Below are positions 16,873 to 25,117 of a DNA stretch of 64,000 nt, piece after piece. The stretch comes from Microcella sp. (GTDB taxonomy: Bacteria > Actinomycetota > Actinomycetes > Actinomycetales > Microbacteriaceae). The stretch spans positions 434,001 through 498,000 of the forward strand of contig NZ_CP075524.1 in NCBI RefSeq assembly GCF_025808395.1, given 5' to 3'. The translations under genes were made by a program, and so were the position numbers. Below the pieces are notes generated by a model. It saw only the letters and a list, made by a program, of their open reading frames with translations. It ran no database searches and was not told the origin of the DNA. Position 1 is the stretch's first letter; every line of letters starts with the position of its first letter.

Positions 16873-17868
16873 TCACTGCATTGCAGGGATCACCGCAACG
16901 ACTTCGCATGGGTCGAGGAACCTGCCTGACCGCTCGACGTCGTGCACGAGACTCACGAGCGCCGCGTTCACCGGCGTCGGCACAGCGTGGCGGGCGCCGA
17001 GGTCGACGATCACGCCGTTGATCGCGTCGACCTCGGTCGTGCGACCGCGGCGGATGCTCTGCAGCATCGACGCGGGGTTGGGCACGTCGCCCATACCGGC
17101 GGCGAGCTGCTGGGCGAGCGCAGCGGCCGCGGCGATGCCGCCCGAGCGCACGGCGGCGACGGCATCAGCATCCACCGCTCCGATGCGGCCCCAGCGCACG
17201 CCGACCGCGTCGCCGACCGCGACGGTCTCGACCATGCCGCGAGCGAGCACGCCGCGCAGGGACGGGTCGCCGACCGTCTGCTGCACGCTGAGGCCCGTGA
17301 TGGCGGGCAGCGCATTCACCTGGTTGACGAGCAGCTTCGTGAACTGGGCTCCGTGGATGTCGTCGGCGACGACGAGCTCGGCGGGCAGCGCGGCGCGCAC
17401 GAGAGGCTCGGCGACGGCGACGGCGGCCGGGTCGCCGCCGAGGGTGAGCCCGTTCGGCCCGGTCACCGAGATGGGGCCGGGGCCTACGAGGCTCACCGCG
17501 AAGAGCGCCAAGCCGATCGCGACGGGGGAGTGCGGCAGGGCGCTCCGCACCGCCCGCTCACCCTCGAGGCCGTTCTGCAGCACGAGCACCGGCGTGCCGT
17601 CGTGCGCGGCCCAGGGTGCGAGCGCCTCGACAGAGTCGTGCGCCTTCGTCGCCAGCACGAGCAGGTCGAGAGGCGGGTTTGGGATGCTCGAGACAACCTG
17701 CACCGACGCCACCCACTCGCCCCACCCGCCGTCCACGCGCACCCCGTCTCGGGCGATCGCCTCTGCATGCTCGCCGCGCGCGCTCACGAGCACCTCGTGC
17801 CCCGCACGCGCGGTCAGAGCGGCCATGAGGCCGCCGACCGCGCCTGCTCCGATCACCGCGATGCGCAT
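16873..17868 (-). CDS. panE: 2-dehydropantoate 2-reductase family (ApbA/PanE)
   Basis: A 331-residue NADPH-dependent reductase of the ketopantoate reductase family, the step leading to pantoate for coenzyme A. MRIAVIGAGAVGG at the N-terminus is the Rossmann motif. LATKAHD and QFTKLLVNQVNALPAITG carry the lysine and asparagine conserved at the active site. The ATG at 17868 follows a -10 box by seven bases, so it is probably leaderless. Paralogues in this family can act on other 2-keto acids, and no other pantothenate gene is nearby, so the exact substrate is not certain. Confidence 0.82.
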   Translation of the reverse strand: MRIAVIGAGAVGGLMAALTARAGHEVLVSARGEHAEAIARDGVRVDGGWGEWVASVQVVSSIPNPPLDLLVLATKAHDSVEALAPWAAHDGTPVLVLQNGLEGERAVRSALPHSPVAIGLALFAVSLVGPGPISVTGPNGLTLGGDPAAVAVAEPLVRAALPAELVVADDIHGAQFTKLLVNQVNALPAITGLSVQQTVGDPSLRGVLARGMVETVAVGDAVGVRWGRIGAVDADAVAAVRSGGIAAAAALAQQLAAGMGDVPNPASMLQSIRRGRTTEVDAINGVIVDLGARHAVPTPVNAALVSLVHDVERSGRFLDPCEVVAVIPAMQ

Positions 17869-17875
17869 GCTCGCC

Positions 17876-17881
17876 AGCCTA
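17876..17881 (-). promoter_or_regulatory. -10 box TAGGCT of the panE-like gene
   Basis: On the minus strand TAGGCT is followed by seven bases and the ATG at 17868. It lies within the 42-bp divergent spacer shared with truB. Confidence 0.6.
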
Positions 17882-17897
17882 GGCCGGGCAGCCGCGC

Positions 17898-17903
17898 TAC
17901 CGT
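17898..17903 (+). promoter_or_regulatory. -10 box TACCGT of truB
   Basis: TACCGT, seven bases (TGATCTC), then the GTG at 17911. The back-to-back -10 boxes of this spacer are only 16 bp apart. Confidence 0.6.
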
Positions 17904-17910
17904 TGATCTC

Positions 17911-18840
17911 GTGACCACCGGCCTGCTGCTCGTCGACAAGCCGCAGGGCCTCACGAGCCACGACGTCGTCGCCCGCGCACGTCGAGCACTCAGCACGCGC
18001 AAAGTCGGCCACGCCGGCACTCTCGACCCCATGGCCACGGGGTTGCTCACCCTCGGAGTCGGCCCCGCCACGCGCCTGCTCACCTACCTCGTCGGGCTCG
18101 ACAAGACCTACGAGACCACGATGCTGCTCGGCGCCGCGACGACGACCGACGACGCCGAGGGCGAGGTAGTCACGACGGCCGACGCCGCGACCGTCGCCGC
18201 GGTCACCGACGACCAGGTGGCGGTGGGCATCCGCGCCCTCACCGGCGAGATCGACCAGCGGCCCAGCTCGGTGAGCGCGATCAAGGTCGACGGGCGCCGG
18301 GCTTACGACCGCGTTCGCGCGGGCGAAGCAGTCGAGCTCGCGTCGCGCCGCGTCACCATCAGCACGTTCGACGTTCTCGCCGTGCGTCGAACCGCGTCGG
18401 GCATCGAGGTGGATGCTCGCATCGACTGCAGCTCGGGCACCTACATCCGCGCCCTCGCGCGCGACCTCGGGGCCGCCCTCGGCCTCGGCGGGCACCTCAC
18501 CGCGCTGCGGCGCACGCGCGTGGGCCCCTTCGACGTGGCCGACGCGGTGAGCCTCGAGGCGCTGGCCGAGGGCGGTGCGAGCCTGCTCGAGTCTCCGGCT
18601 GCGGTCGCCGCGCGCCTGCTCCCGGTGCTCGAGGTCGACGCCGCGCAAGCCCGCGACCTCGGGCACGGCAAGCTGCTGGCCCTGCCCGGGCATTCCGACA
18701 CCGAGCCGGTCGCCGCCGTGCAGCGGGGTGCCGGCGGCGAGCATCCCGACCGCCTCGTCGCGCTCATCAGCGTGCACGAGGGGCGCGGTCGTACGCTGGT
18801 CGGGTTTCCGCACGACAGCGCTCAGGAGGCCCCGCAGTGA
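17911..18840 (+). CDS. truB: tRNA pseudouridine-55 synthase
   Basis: A 309-residue enzyme that converts U55 of the tRNA T-loop to pseudouridine. LLVDKPQGLTSHDVV and KVGHAGTLDPMATGLL carry the family motifs, with the catalytic aspartate in GTLDP near residue 40. YIRALARDLG and the C-terminal PUA-like region follow. The GTG start is supported by the -10 box seven bases upstream. The stop overlaps the next gene by four bases (GTGA). Confidence 0.95.
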   Translation: MTTGLLLVDKPQGLTSHDVVARARRALSTRKVGHAGTLDPMATGLLTLGVGPATRLLTYLVGLDKTYETTMLLGAATTTDDAEGEVVTTADAATVAAVTDDQVAVGIRALTGEIDQRPSSVSAIKVDGRRAYDRVRAGEAVELASRRVTISTFDVLAVRRTASGIEVDARIDCSSGTYIRALARDLGAALGLGGHLTALRRTRVGPFDVADAVSLEALAEGGASLLESPAAVAARLLPVLEVDAAQARDLGHGKLLALPGHSDTEPVAAVQRGAGGEHPDRLVALISVHEGRGRTLVGFPHDSAQEAPQ

Positions 18841-19214
18841 TCGAGTGGTTCACCACGATCGCCATCATCGTCTCGCTCATCGCCGGCCTCGCGGCGCTCG
18901 TGCTGGGGGGCATCGGCCGCAAGCCAGACGACTACAGCGTGCTGCCGACCGCGGCCGTCGCGCTCGTGCTGCTCGTGCAGATCGTCATCGGCATCGTGGC
19001 GCCCTTCGTCGGCAACGAGCCCACGGGCGACCTCGTCGAATGGTGGATCTACCTCGTCACCGCCCTCGTGCTGCCCCTCGCATCGATCGCCTGGGCGCTC
19101 GTCGACCGCACCCGCTGGGCCACCGTCGTCATGGGAGTCGCCAGCCTCGCCGTCGCCGTCATGCTCTACCGCATGCAGCAGATCTGGTTCGTGCAGGGCC
19201 TGCCGATCGGCTGA
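18837..19214 (+). CDS. Four-helix membrane protein of unknown function
   Basis: A 125-residue protein with four hydrophobic helices, about residues 6-26, 40-60, 70-90 and 94-112, and short polar loops (GRKPDDYS, GNEPTGDLVEWW). It overlaps truB by GTGA and is therefore coupled to it. No family is recognised. Its stop lies ten bases from the end of the convergent HAD gene. Confidence 0.8.
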   Translation: MIEWFTTIAIIVSLIAGLAALVLGGIGRKPDDYSVLPTAAVALVLLVQIVIGIVAPFVGNEPTGDLVEWWIYLVTALVLPLASIAWALVDRTRWATVVMGVASLAVAVMLYRMQQIWFVQGLPIG

Positions 19215-19224
19215 CGGCCCAGCC

Positions 19225-19893
19225 CTACAGGGCGTCGATCGCGTCGAGCACCGCGTCGAGCGAGTCGGCCAGGTCTGCGACGACGAGCACGGCATTCGTC
19301 TCGCGCAGGTCGTCGACCGTGAACACGCCCGTCGCGACGCCGATGAACGGCAGCCCCGCGGCCGTCGCGGCCTCGTCGTCGCGCGGCGTGTCTCCGATGA
19401 TGACGAGCGTGTCGTCTGGCAGGGCAGCCCGAGCCGCGGCGGTGATCTCGCTGCGGTCGCGGGCCGTCGCGCCGAAGAACGAGCGATCCCAGTCGAACCA
19501 CTCGGGCCCGAGCCCCGCGCCCTCGAGCTTGACGCGGGCGCGCACGAGTGAGTTGCCCGTCAACAGGGCGTTGTGCCAGCCGCGGGCGGCGACCGCGGTG
19601 AGGGCATCCACCACCCCCGGCGCAGGCTCACGCCGATCGCCCGCCTGCGCCCGCTCGATCGACAGCTCGTCGAGCACGGCGCGTGCGCGCTCGTGCCAGC
19701 GGTCGTCGAAGCCGAAGTGGGCGAGAATCTCGCTGAGGATGAGCCCGTCGGGCTTGCCGTGCGTGCGCGGGAGTGGTGGGTGCAGCTCGCGGCCCACGGT
19801 GCGCTCGACGGCGGTGTGGTAGAGCTCGCCGCCCCCGCCGAACGAGTTCAGCAGCAGGGTTCCGTCGACATCCCAGAGAATCGTGGTGGTCAC
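19225..19893 (-). CDS. HAD-superfamily phosphatase
   Basis: A 222-residue hydrolase of the phosphoglycolate-phosphatase-like branch. ILWDVDGTLL (residues 5-14) carries the nucleophile aspartate, NALLTGNS motif II, and IIGDTPRDDEAA the acidic motif IV. The helical cap lies at about residues 20-90. It probably removes phosphate from a small metabolite; the substrate cannot be read from the sequence. The GTG at 19893 is the first start giving a complete motif I; no clear ribosome binding site or -10 box was seen. Confidence 0.88.
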   Translation of the reverse strand: MTTTILWDVDGTLLLNSFGGGGELYHTAVERTVGRELHPPLPRTHGKPDGLILSEILAHFGFDDRWHERARAVLDELSIERAQAGDRREPAPGVVDALTAVAARGWHNALLTGNSLVRARVKLEGAGLGPEWFDWDRSFFGATARDRSEITAAARAALPDDTLVIIGDTPRDDEAATAAGLPFIGVATGVFTVDDLRETNAVLVVADLADSLDAVLDAIDAL

Positions 19894-19957
19894 CCGTCTA
19901 CCCTGGCAGAGCCGAGCGGCCGTCGTGTTGCGCGACGGAGCCTGGGAGTATAGGCGG

Positions 19958-21184
19958 GTGCCCAGCGCCTTGCCCCTCGCCGACCCGGCCCCCGACGACG
20001 GGTTGCTGCCGTCGAGTGCGCTCGACGGCATCGAGCAGCGCGACTTCGGCGTGTACCTGCACGTGCCCTTCTGCCGCGTGCGCTGCGGGTACTGCGACTT
20101 CAACACCTATACCGCCGACGAGATTCGCGGAGTCAAGCAGAGCGACTTCGCTGACCAGGCGATCGCCGAAGTCGTCTTCGCCGCGCGAGTGCTCGAGGCC
20201 TCGGGCGCACAGTCGCGACCCGCGAGCACGGTCTTCTTCGGGGGAGGCACGCCCACGCTGCTGCCGGCCGACGACCTGCGCCGCATGCTCGACGCCGTGC
20301 GAACCACCTGGGGCCTCGCCGAGGGTGCCGAGGTCACGACCGAGGCGAACCCCGACTCGATCGATGATGCGGGCATCGACAGCCTCGCCGCTGCGGGCTT
20401 CACGCGGCTCAGCGTCGGCATGCAGTCGGCCGTGCCGCACGTGCTCGCGACCCTCGAGCGCACGCACGACCCCGCCAATGTGGGGCGCGTCGTCGCCGCG
20501 GCCAGACGGTCGGGGCTCGCCGTGAGCCTCGACCTCATCTACGGCACCCCCGGCGAGTCGCTCGACGACTGGCACCGCAGTCTCGACGAGGCGCTGGCCC
20601 TCGAGCCTGACCACCTCAGCGCCTACGCGCTCATCGTCGAGCCGGGCACGAAGCTCGCGCGGCAGATCGCGCGGGGCGAGGTGGCGCCCGTCGACGACGA
20701 TCTGCACGCTGTCTTCTACGAGGCGGCCGATGCCCAACTGGCGGCTGCCGGCCTCGACTGGTACGAGGTGAGCAACTGGGCGACGGCCCCCGAGCACCGC
20801 TCACGGCACAATCGCGCCTACTGGACGGGCCACGACTGGTGGGGAGTCGGCCCGGGCGCCCACAGCCACGTCGGCGGCGTGCGCTGGTGGAACGTCAAGC
20901 ACCCCGCCGCCTACGCCGAGCGCCTCGCGCGAGCAGTGAGCCCCGCGGCCGGGCGCGAGACCCTCGACACCGAGACGCGCCGCATCGAGCACGTGCTGCT
21001 GCAGACCCGCCTTCGCGAAGGAGTGTCGACGGATGCTCTCACCGCGCTCGGCCGCCGCAACGTGGCCGGGCTCATCGCCGATGGGCTCGTCGAGCCGGGC
21101 CCAGCTCTGCGCGGCACCGTCGTGCTCACGCTGCGCGGGCGCCTGCTGGCCGACGGCGTCGTCAGACGGCTGCTGCCCGACTGA
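19958..21184 (+). CDS. hemW: HemW, radical SAM heme chaperone
   Basis: A 408-residue radical SAM protein. The iron-sulfur motif CRVRCGYC uses Cys39, Cys43 and Cys46, followed by FFGGGTPTLL. HNRAYW in the second half is the HNxxYW heme-binding motif typical of HemW, and the extra cysteine expected of true HemN coproporphyrinogen oxidase is missing. It is therefore best called a heme chaperone, although often annotated as HemN. The GTG at 19958 is chosen because the N-terminus then matches family length; upstream codons belong to the divergent HAD promoter region. In actinobacteria hemW commonly precedes hrcA and dnaJ. Confidence 0.92.
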   Translation: MPSALPLADPAPDDGLLPSSALDGIEQRDFGVYLHVPFCRVRCGYCDFNTYTADEIRGVKQSDFADQAIAEVVFAARVLEASGAQSRPASTVFFGGGTPTLLPADDLRRMLDAVRTTWGLAEGAEVTTEANPDSIDDAGIDSLAAAGFTRLSVGMQSAVPHVLATLERTHDPANVGRVVAAARRSGLAVSLDLIYGTPGESLDDWHRSLDEALALEPDHLSAYALIVEPGTKLARQIARGEVAPVDDDLHAVFYEAADAQLAAAGLDWYEVSNWATAPEHRSRHNRAYWTGHDWWGVGPGAHSHVGGVRWWNVKHPAAYAERLARAVSPAAGRETLDTETRRIEHVLLQTRLREGVSTDALTALGRRNVAGLIADGLVEPGPALRGTVVLTLRGRLLADGVVRRLLPD

Positions 21185-21190
21185 GGCCCG

Positions 21191-21562
21191 CTACTTGATG
21201 AACGGGATCGTGAGCGGGTAGAGGTAGGCCTCGCCGCGGTTGGCCGCGATCGCCGCGATGATCGACAGCACGATGATGAGCACGCTCACCGCGATGATGA
21301 TGAGTATGCCGACGATGAGCCACGCCGTGATCGCACCGATTGCGGCGGCGATGACCATCGTGAGCTGAAAGTTGAGAGCCGTCGCGGTGTGACCGCGCAC
21401 GAACGGGCCGCGGTTGCCCAGCACGAGAAAGCCGATGAGCGCCGGAACGAAGCCGAAGAAGATGCCGCCGACGTGCACGAGAGTGGCCCAGAGCTTCTCA
21501 TCGGCGGGGCTCATCGGCTGCGGTGCGGCGGCGTACGGGTTGGCAGGAGGCTGATCGGTCAT
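21191..21562 (-). CDS. DUF4870 membrane protein, first copy
   Basis: A 123-residue protein with a proline-rich cytoplasmic N-terminus (MTDQPPANPYAAAPQPMS), then WATLVHVGGIFFGFVPALIGFLV, RGHTATALNFQLTM and about three to four membrane helices. This layout is DUF4870, a family of unknown function. The ATG at 21562 is the conserved MTDQ start. It lies between hemW (convergent) and a second copy of the same family. Confidence 0.82.
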   Translation of the reverse strand: MTDQPPANPYAAAPQPMSPADEKLWATLVHVGGIFFGFVPALIGFLVLGNRGPFVRGHTATALNFQLTMVIAAAIGAITAWLIVGILIIIAVSVLIIVLSIIAAIAANRGEAYLYPLTIPFIK

Positions 21563-21578
21563 GCGGCCATTAAACACC

Positions 21579-21611
21579 CGAGGGGCCCGGCCGTGGTGGC
21601 CGAACCCCTCG
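21579..21611 (-). terminator. Rho-independent terminator between the DUF4870 genes
   Basis: On the minus strand CGAGGGG pairs with CCCCTCG (21611-21605 with 21585-21579), and inside it CGGCC pairs with GGCCG. The stem is followed by GGTGTTTAA. It lies downstream of the second DUF4870 copy, so the two copies may be transcribed separately. Confidence 0.7.
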
Positions 21612-21630
21612 AAGCGTCGAACGCGGTGGA

Positions 21631-22026
21631 CTACTTGACGAGTCGAATCGCGATCGGGTAGCGGTAGGCGATGCCGTCTTTGGCCTTCGTGAAGCCGATG
21701 ATCGAGAAGATCACCGCACCGATCCAGACGAGCGGGGTGAGGAGGCCGAGCAGGCCGCCGAGGCCGAACGTGAACGCGGCGATGATCCAGCTCAGCACGT
21801 TGACCGCGATGTAGGCGATCAGCACGGTGATCTGAAAGTTCAGCGCCTCTTTCGACTCTTCACGCGTGAACGCGCCGCGGTCTTTGAAGACGAGGAAGAT
21901 GATGAGCGAGGGCAGGATGCCCAGGATGCCGCCGAGGTGCGCGAACGACGCCCACTGACGGTCTTCGGCCTCGCTCAGCGGCGCGGCCGGCGCGGGAGCG
22001 GCGGGGGGAGGGGTCTGGTCAGTCAT
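21631..22026 (-). CDS. DUF4870 membrane protein, second copy
   Basis: A 131-residue paralogue of the neighbouring gene with the same start (MTDQ), a Pro/Ala-rich tail and WASFAHLGGILGILPSLIIFLVFKDRG, then SKEALNFQITVLIAY and further helices. The shared HLGG and ALNFQ motifs show common descent. The ATG at 22026 has AAAGGCAGCACC upstream. Function is unknown. Confidence 0.82.
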   Translation of the reverse strand: MTDQTPPPAAPAPAAPLSEAEDRQWASFAHLGGILGILPSLIIFLVFKDRGAFTREESKEALNFQITVLIAYIAVNVLSWIIAAFTFGLGGLLGLLTPLVWIGAVIFSIIGFTKAKDGIAYRYPIAIRLVK

Positions 22027-22192
22027 GGGTGCTGCCTTTCAATGATCCGATTGCGGACGGTGTTTCCCGGGGTGGAGCACGAATGTGCGACGCAACGGTG
22101 CGGTGCGGCATTCACCATCATCGGCGCGAGCACGAGGCAAACCTAGCGCGCGCATCACGGTTCGGCAACGACCACCTCTCTGTGTCGCGGGG

Positions 22193-22224
22193 TAGAATTG
22201 GCAGTCGTCAACAGTGAGTGCCAG
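22193..22224 (+). promoter_or_regulatory. hrcA promoter with CIRCE-like operator
   Basis: A -10 box TAGAAT (22193-22198) abuts an imperfect CIRCE element. TTGGCAGTC (22198-22206), nine bases, then GAGTGCCAG (22216-22224); the arms pair at seven of nine positions. HrcA bound here would cover the transcription start, giving autoregulation of hrcA-dnaJ under heat stress. Confidence 0.75.
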
Positions 22225-22243
22225 TCATCGAGGGGAGTCGGCC

Positions 22244-23263
22244 ATGGTCTCAGAACGTGCACTGCACGTGCTGCGCGCGATCGTGCACGACTACGTCTCG
22301 TCGCGCGAGCCGGTCGGCTCGAAGGCCATCGTCGACCGGCACCAGTTCGGGGTCTCTGCCGCGACGATTCGCAACGACATGGCGATTCTCGAAGAAGAAG
22401 AGCTCATCGCCGCGCCCCACACCTCGTCGGGTCGCGTGCCCACCGACAAGGGCTACCGGGTGTTCGTCGACCAGTTCGCCGACCTCAAGCCGCTCAGCGC
22501 GGCGCAACGGCTCGCGATTCAGCAGTTTCTCGACCAGTCGGTCGACCTCGACGACGTCTTCGCCCGCACGGTGCGCCTGCTCTCGCACCTGACGAATCAG
22601 GTCGCCCTCGTGCAGTACCCCACGTTGGGCAACGCGCGCGTGCAGCACATCGAGCTCGTGCCGATGAGCGCGACGCGCCTCATGACGGTCTTCATCACCG
22701 ACGGCGGCCGAGTCGACCAGCGCATCATCGAACTGCCGGTCGAAGCCGACGAGGTCTTCGTCGGCGAGCTGCGGGCCAAGCTCAACTCGACGCTCGCGGG
22801 GCGCGCGCTCAGCGATGTGACCGACGTCGCGGCAACGCTCGGCGAGCAGTTCGCCCCCGACCGCCGCCCCGCCGTCTCGGTCATCGGCGAAGCGCTCGTG
22901 GGGCACGTGGATGCGCATCGTTCAGACCGGCTCGTCATGGCGGGGGCGGCGAACCTGGTGCGCACCGAGGGCGACTTCGCGGGCAGCGTCTACCCCGTGC
23001 TCGAGGCGCTCGAAGAGCAGGTGACCCTGCTCAAGCTCTTCAGCGAGATGCAGGTCGACGAGAAGGGCGTGTCGGCGCGCATCGGCCGCGAGAACGACGA
23101 AGCGCTCAAAGAGACCGCGGTCGTCACGAGCGCGTATCGCGTGGGGGGCGACAACACGGCCAAGCTCGGCGTGCTCGGGCCCACCCGCATGGACTACTCG
23201 AACAACATGGCAGCGGTTCGAGCCGTAGCGCGCTACGTGTCTCGACTGCTCGGTGAGGAATAA
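22244..23263 (+). CDS. hrcA: Heat-inducible transcription repressor HrcA
   Basis: A 339-residue repressor of chaperone genes that binds CIRCE operators. The N-terminal winged helix (about residues 1-70) has REPVGSKAIVDRHQFGVSAATIRNDMAILEEEELI and the typical SSGRVPTDKGYRVFVD wing. The rest is the GAF-like and dimerisation region. The ATG at 22244 has GAGGGGAG at good spacing; the GTG at 22214 would start inside the operator. dnaJ follows immediately after the stop, so both are under the same CIRCE control. Confidence 0.95.
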   Translation: MVSERALHVLRAIVHDYVSSREPVGSKAIVDRHQFGVSAATIRNDMAILEEEELIAAPHTSSGRVPTDKGYRVFVDQFADLKPLSAAQRLAIQQFLDQSVDLDDVFARTVRLLSHLTNQVALVQYPTLGNARVQHIELVPMSATRLMTVFITDGGRVDQRIIELPVEADEVFVGELRAKLNSTLAGRALSDVTDVAATLGEQFAPDRRPAVSVIGEALVGHVDAHRSDRLVMAGAANLVRTEGDFAGSVYPVLEALEEQVTLLKLFSEMQVDEKGVSARIGRENDEALKETAVVTSAYRVGGDNTAKLGVLGPTRMDYSNNMAAVRAVARYVSRLLGEE

Positions 23264-24367
23264 GTGGCAGACCATTACGAGGTGCTCGGCATCGACCGGC
23301 AGGCGAGCGCCGACGAGATCAAGAAGGCCTATCGGCGGCTCGCCCGTGAGCTGCACCCCGACGTCAACCCGAGCGGTGACGCGGCCGAGCGGTTCAAGCA
23401 GGTCACGCACGCCTACGACGTGCTGAGCGACCCGCAGCAGCGGCAGCAGTACGACCTCGGCGGGTCGGGCGGCTTCGGCGGGGCATCCGGATTCGGCGGA
23501 TTCGGCGACATCTTCGAGACGTTCTTCGGCGGCGCTCAGCAGCAGCGCGGTCCGCGCAGCCGCCGCGAGCGCGGTCAAGACGCCCTGCTGCGGGTCGAGG
23601 TCGAGCTCGACGAGATCGTCTTCGGCACGACGCGGCAGCTCGAGGTCGACACGGCGATTCTCTGCTCGACGTGCGAAGGCTCATGCTGCTCGCCCGGTAC
23701 GAGCCCGCAAACCTGCGACATCTGTCGCGGCTCCGGCCAGATTCAGCGCACCGTGCGCAGCCTGCTCGGCAACGTCATGACGTCGAGCCCGTGCGGCACC
23801 TGCCGCGGCTACGGCACCGTGATTCCGAGCCCGTGCCCCTCGTGCGCCGGGCAGGGCCGCGTGCGTGCACGCCGCGCGATTCCGGTCGACATTCCGGCCG
23901 GCGTCGACACCGGGGTGCGCATCCAGCTGCCCGGTCAGGGCGAGGTCGGCCCCGCGGGCGGCCCCAACGGCGACCTCTACCTCGAGATCAAGGTGGCCAC
24001 GCACGAGACCTTCAGCCGCAGCGGCGACGACCTGCTCGCCACCGTCGAAGTGCAGATGGCCGACGCCATTCTCGGCACCACCGTCACGCTGCCAGGACTC
24101 GACGGTGACGTGCCCGTCGAGATCAAGCCGGGCACGCAGAGCGCCGAGATCATCACCGTGAAAGAACGCGGCATCACGCGACTGCGCGGCTCGGGTCGGG
24201 GCGACCTCAAGATCGGCGTGCAGGTCGTGACACCCGTGCGCTTGAACGCGAAAGAGACCGAGCTCATCAGACAGTTCGCCTCGAGCAGGCGACCGGTGCC
24301 TCCCCAGTTCTCGACCTTCCAGCAGGGCATCTTCTCGAAGCTCCGCGACCGCTTCTTGAACCTCTAG
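23264..24367 (+). CDS. dnaJ: Chaperone DnaJ (DnaJ2 type)
   Basis: A 367-residue co-chaperone that delivers substrates to DnaK and stimulates its ATPase. The J domain (residues 1-65) has HPD in ELHPDVN, followed by a Gly/Phe-rich linker, four zinc-binding cysteine repeats (CSTCEGSC, CDICRGSG, CGTCRGYG, CPSCAGQG) at about 133-205 and the C-terminal substrate domains. The first repeat ends in Cys-Cys rather than Gly, as is usual in the hrcA-linked actinobacterial paralogue. The GTG start has GTGAGGAA ahead of it. The grpE-dnaK genes are not in the window. Confidence 0.95.
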   Translation: MADHYEVLGIDRQASADEIKKAYRRLARELHPDVNPSGDAAERFKQVTHAYDVLSDPQQRQQYDLGGSGGFGGASGFGGFGDIFETFFGGAQQQRGPRSRRERGQDALLRVEVELDEIVFGTTRQLEVDTAILCSTCEGSCCSPGTSPQTCDICRGSGQIQRTVRSLLGNVMTSSPCGTCRGYGTVIPSPCPSCAGQGRVRARRAIPVDIPAGVDTGVRIQLPGQGEVGPAGGPNGDLYLEIKVATHETFSRSGDDLLATVEVQMADAILGTTVTLPGLDGDVPVEIKPGTQSAEIITVKERGITRLRGSGRGDLKIGVQVVTPVRLNAKETELIRQFASSRRPVPPQFSTFQQGIFSKLRDRFLNL

Positions 24368-24369
24368 CC

Positions 24370-25113
24370 GTGGCGCACTTCTACCTCGAGTCGACGCTGA
24401 GCGAGCAGCTCGGTGTCGACGAGAACGTGGTGCACCTGCGCGACCCCGATGCTCGGCACGCCGTCACCGTCGCGCGCGTGCGGGTCGGCGAGCCGTTGCG
24501 GCTCGGCGACGGCGCCGGGCTCGTCGTGCACGCAGTGGTCGCGAGCATCGAGCCGGGCGACCTCGCACTCGAGGTCGAGCGCGTCGAACGATACGAGCGG
24601 CCGAGCCCGAGCATCCACCTCGTGCAGGCGCTCGCGAAAGGCGACCGAGACGAACTCGCCCTGCAGGCGGCGACCGAGCTGGGAGTCGACGCGGTGATTC
24701 CGTGGCAGGCGGCGCGCAGCGTCTCGCGCTGGGATGCCGCGAAGGCGGTGAAGGGTCGCGAACGCTGGCAGACGATCGCGCGCGAGGCCAGCAAGCAATC
24801 GATGCGACCGTGGATGCCCGAAGTGCAGCCCCTCGTCACCACCACCCAGCTCGTGGCGCGGGCTGCCGACTCGACCGTGCTCGTGCTCGACCCCGCCTCA
24901 GACCACCCGCTCACCTCGGTCACCGCGCACGACCTCGGGCATCGCGATGTGCTCGTCGTCGTCGGGCCCGAGGGCGGCATCACCCCTGACGAGCTGCTCG
25001 CGTTCACCACCGCCGGCGCTCGCTGCGTGCGCCTCGGTGCGAGCGTGCTGCGCACCTCGACGGCGGGCCCCGCGGCGATCGCCGTGCTCTCGGCTGCGCT
25101 CGGCCGCTGGTAG
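24370..25113 (+). CDS. rsmE: 16S rRNA (uracil-1498-N3) methyltransferase
   Basis: A 247-residue SPOUT-class methyltransferase. An N-terminal PUA-like region (HLRDPDARHAVTVARVRVGEPL) binds rRNA. The C-terminal knot has VGPEGGITPDEL and LGASVLRTSTAGPAA, the motifs of the S-adenosylmethionine pocket. It starts two bases after dnaJ, and the phosphotransferase gene follows at 5 bp, all on the same strand. Confidence 0.94.
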   Translation: MAHFYLESTLSEQLGVDENVVHLRDPDARHAVTVARVRVGEPLRLGDGAGLVVHAVVASIEPGDLALEVERVERYERPSPSIHLVQALAKGDRDELALQAATELGVDAVIPWQAARSVSRWDAAKAVKGRERWQTIAREASKQSMRPWMPEVQPLVTTTQLVARAADSTVLVLDPASDHPLTSVTAHDLGHRDVLVVVGPEGGITPDELLAFTTAGARCVRLGASVLRTSTAGPAAIAVLSAALGRW

Positions 25114-25117
25114 CCGC

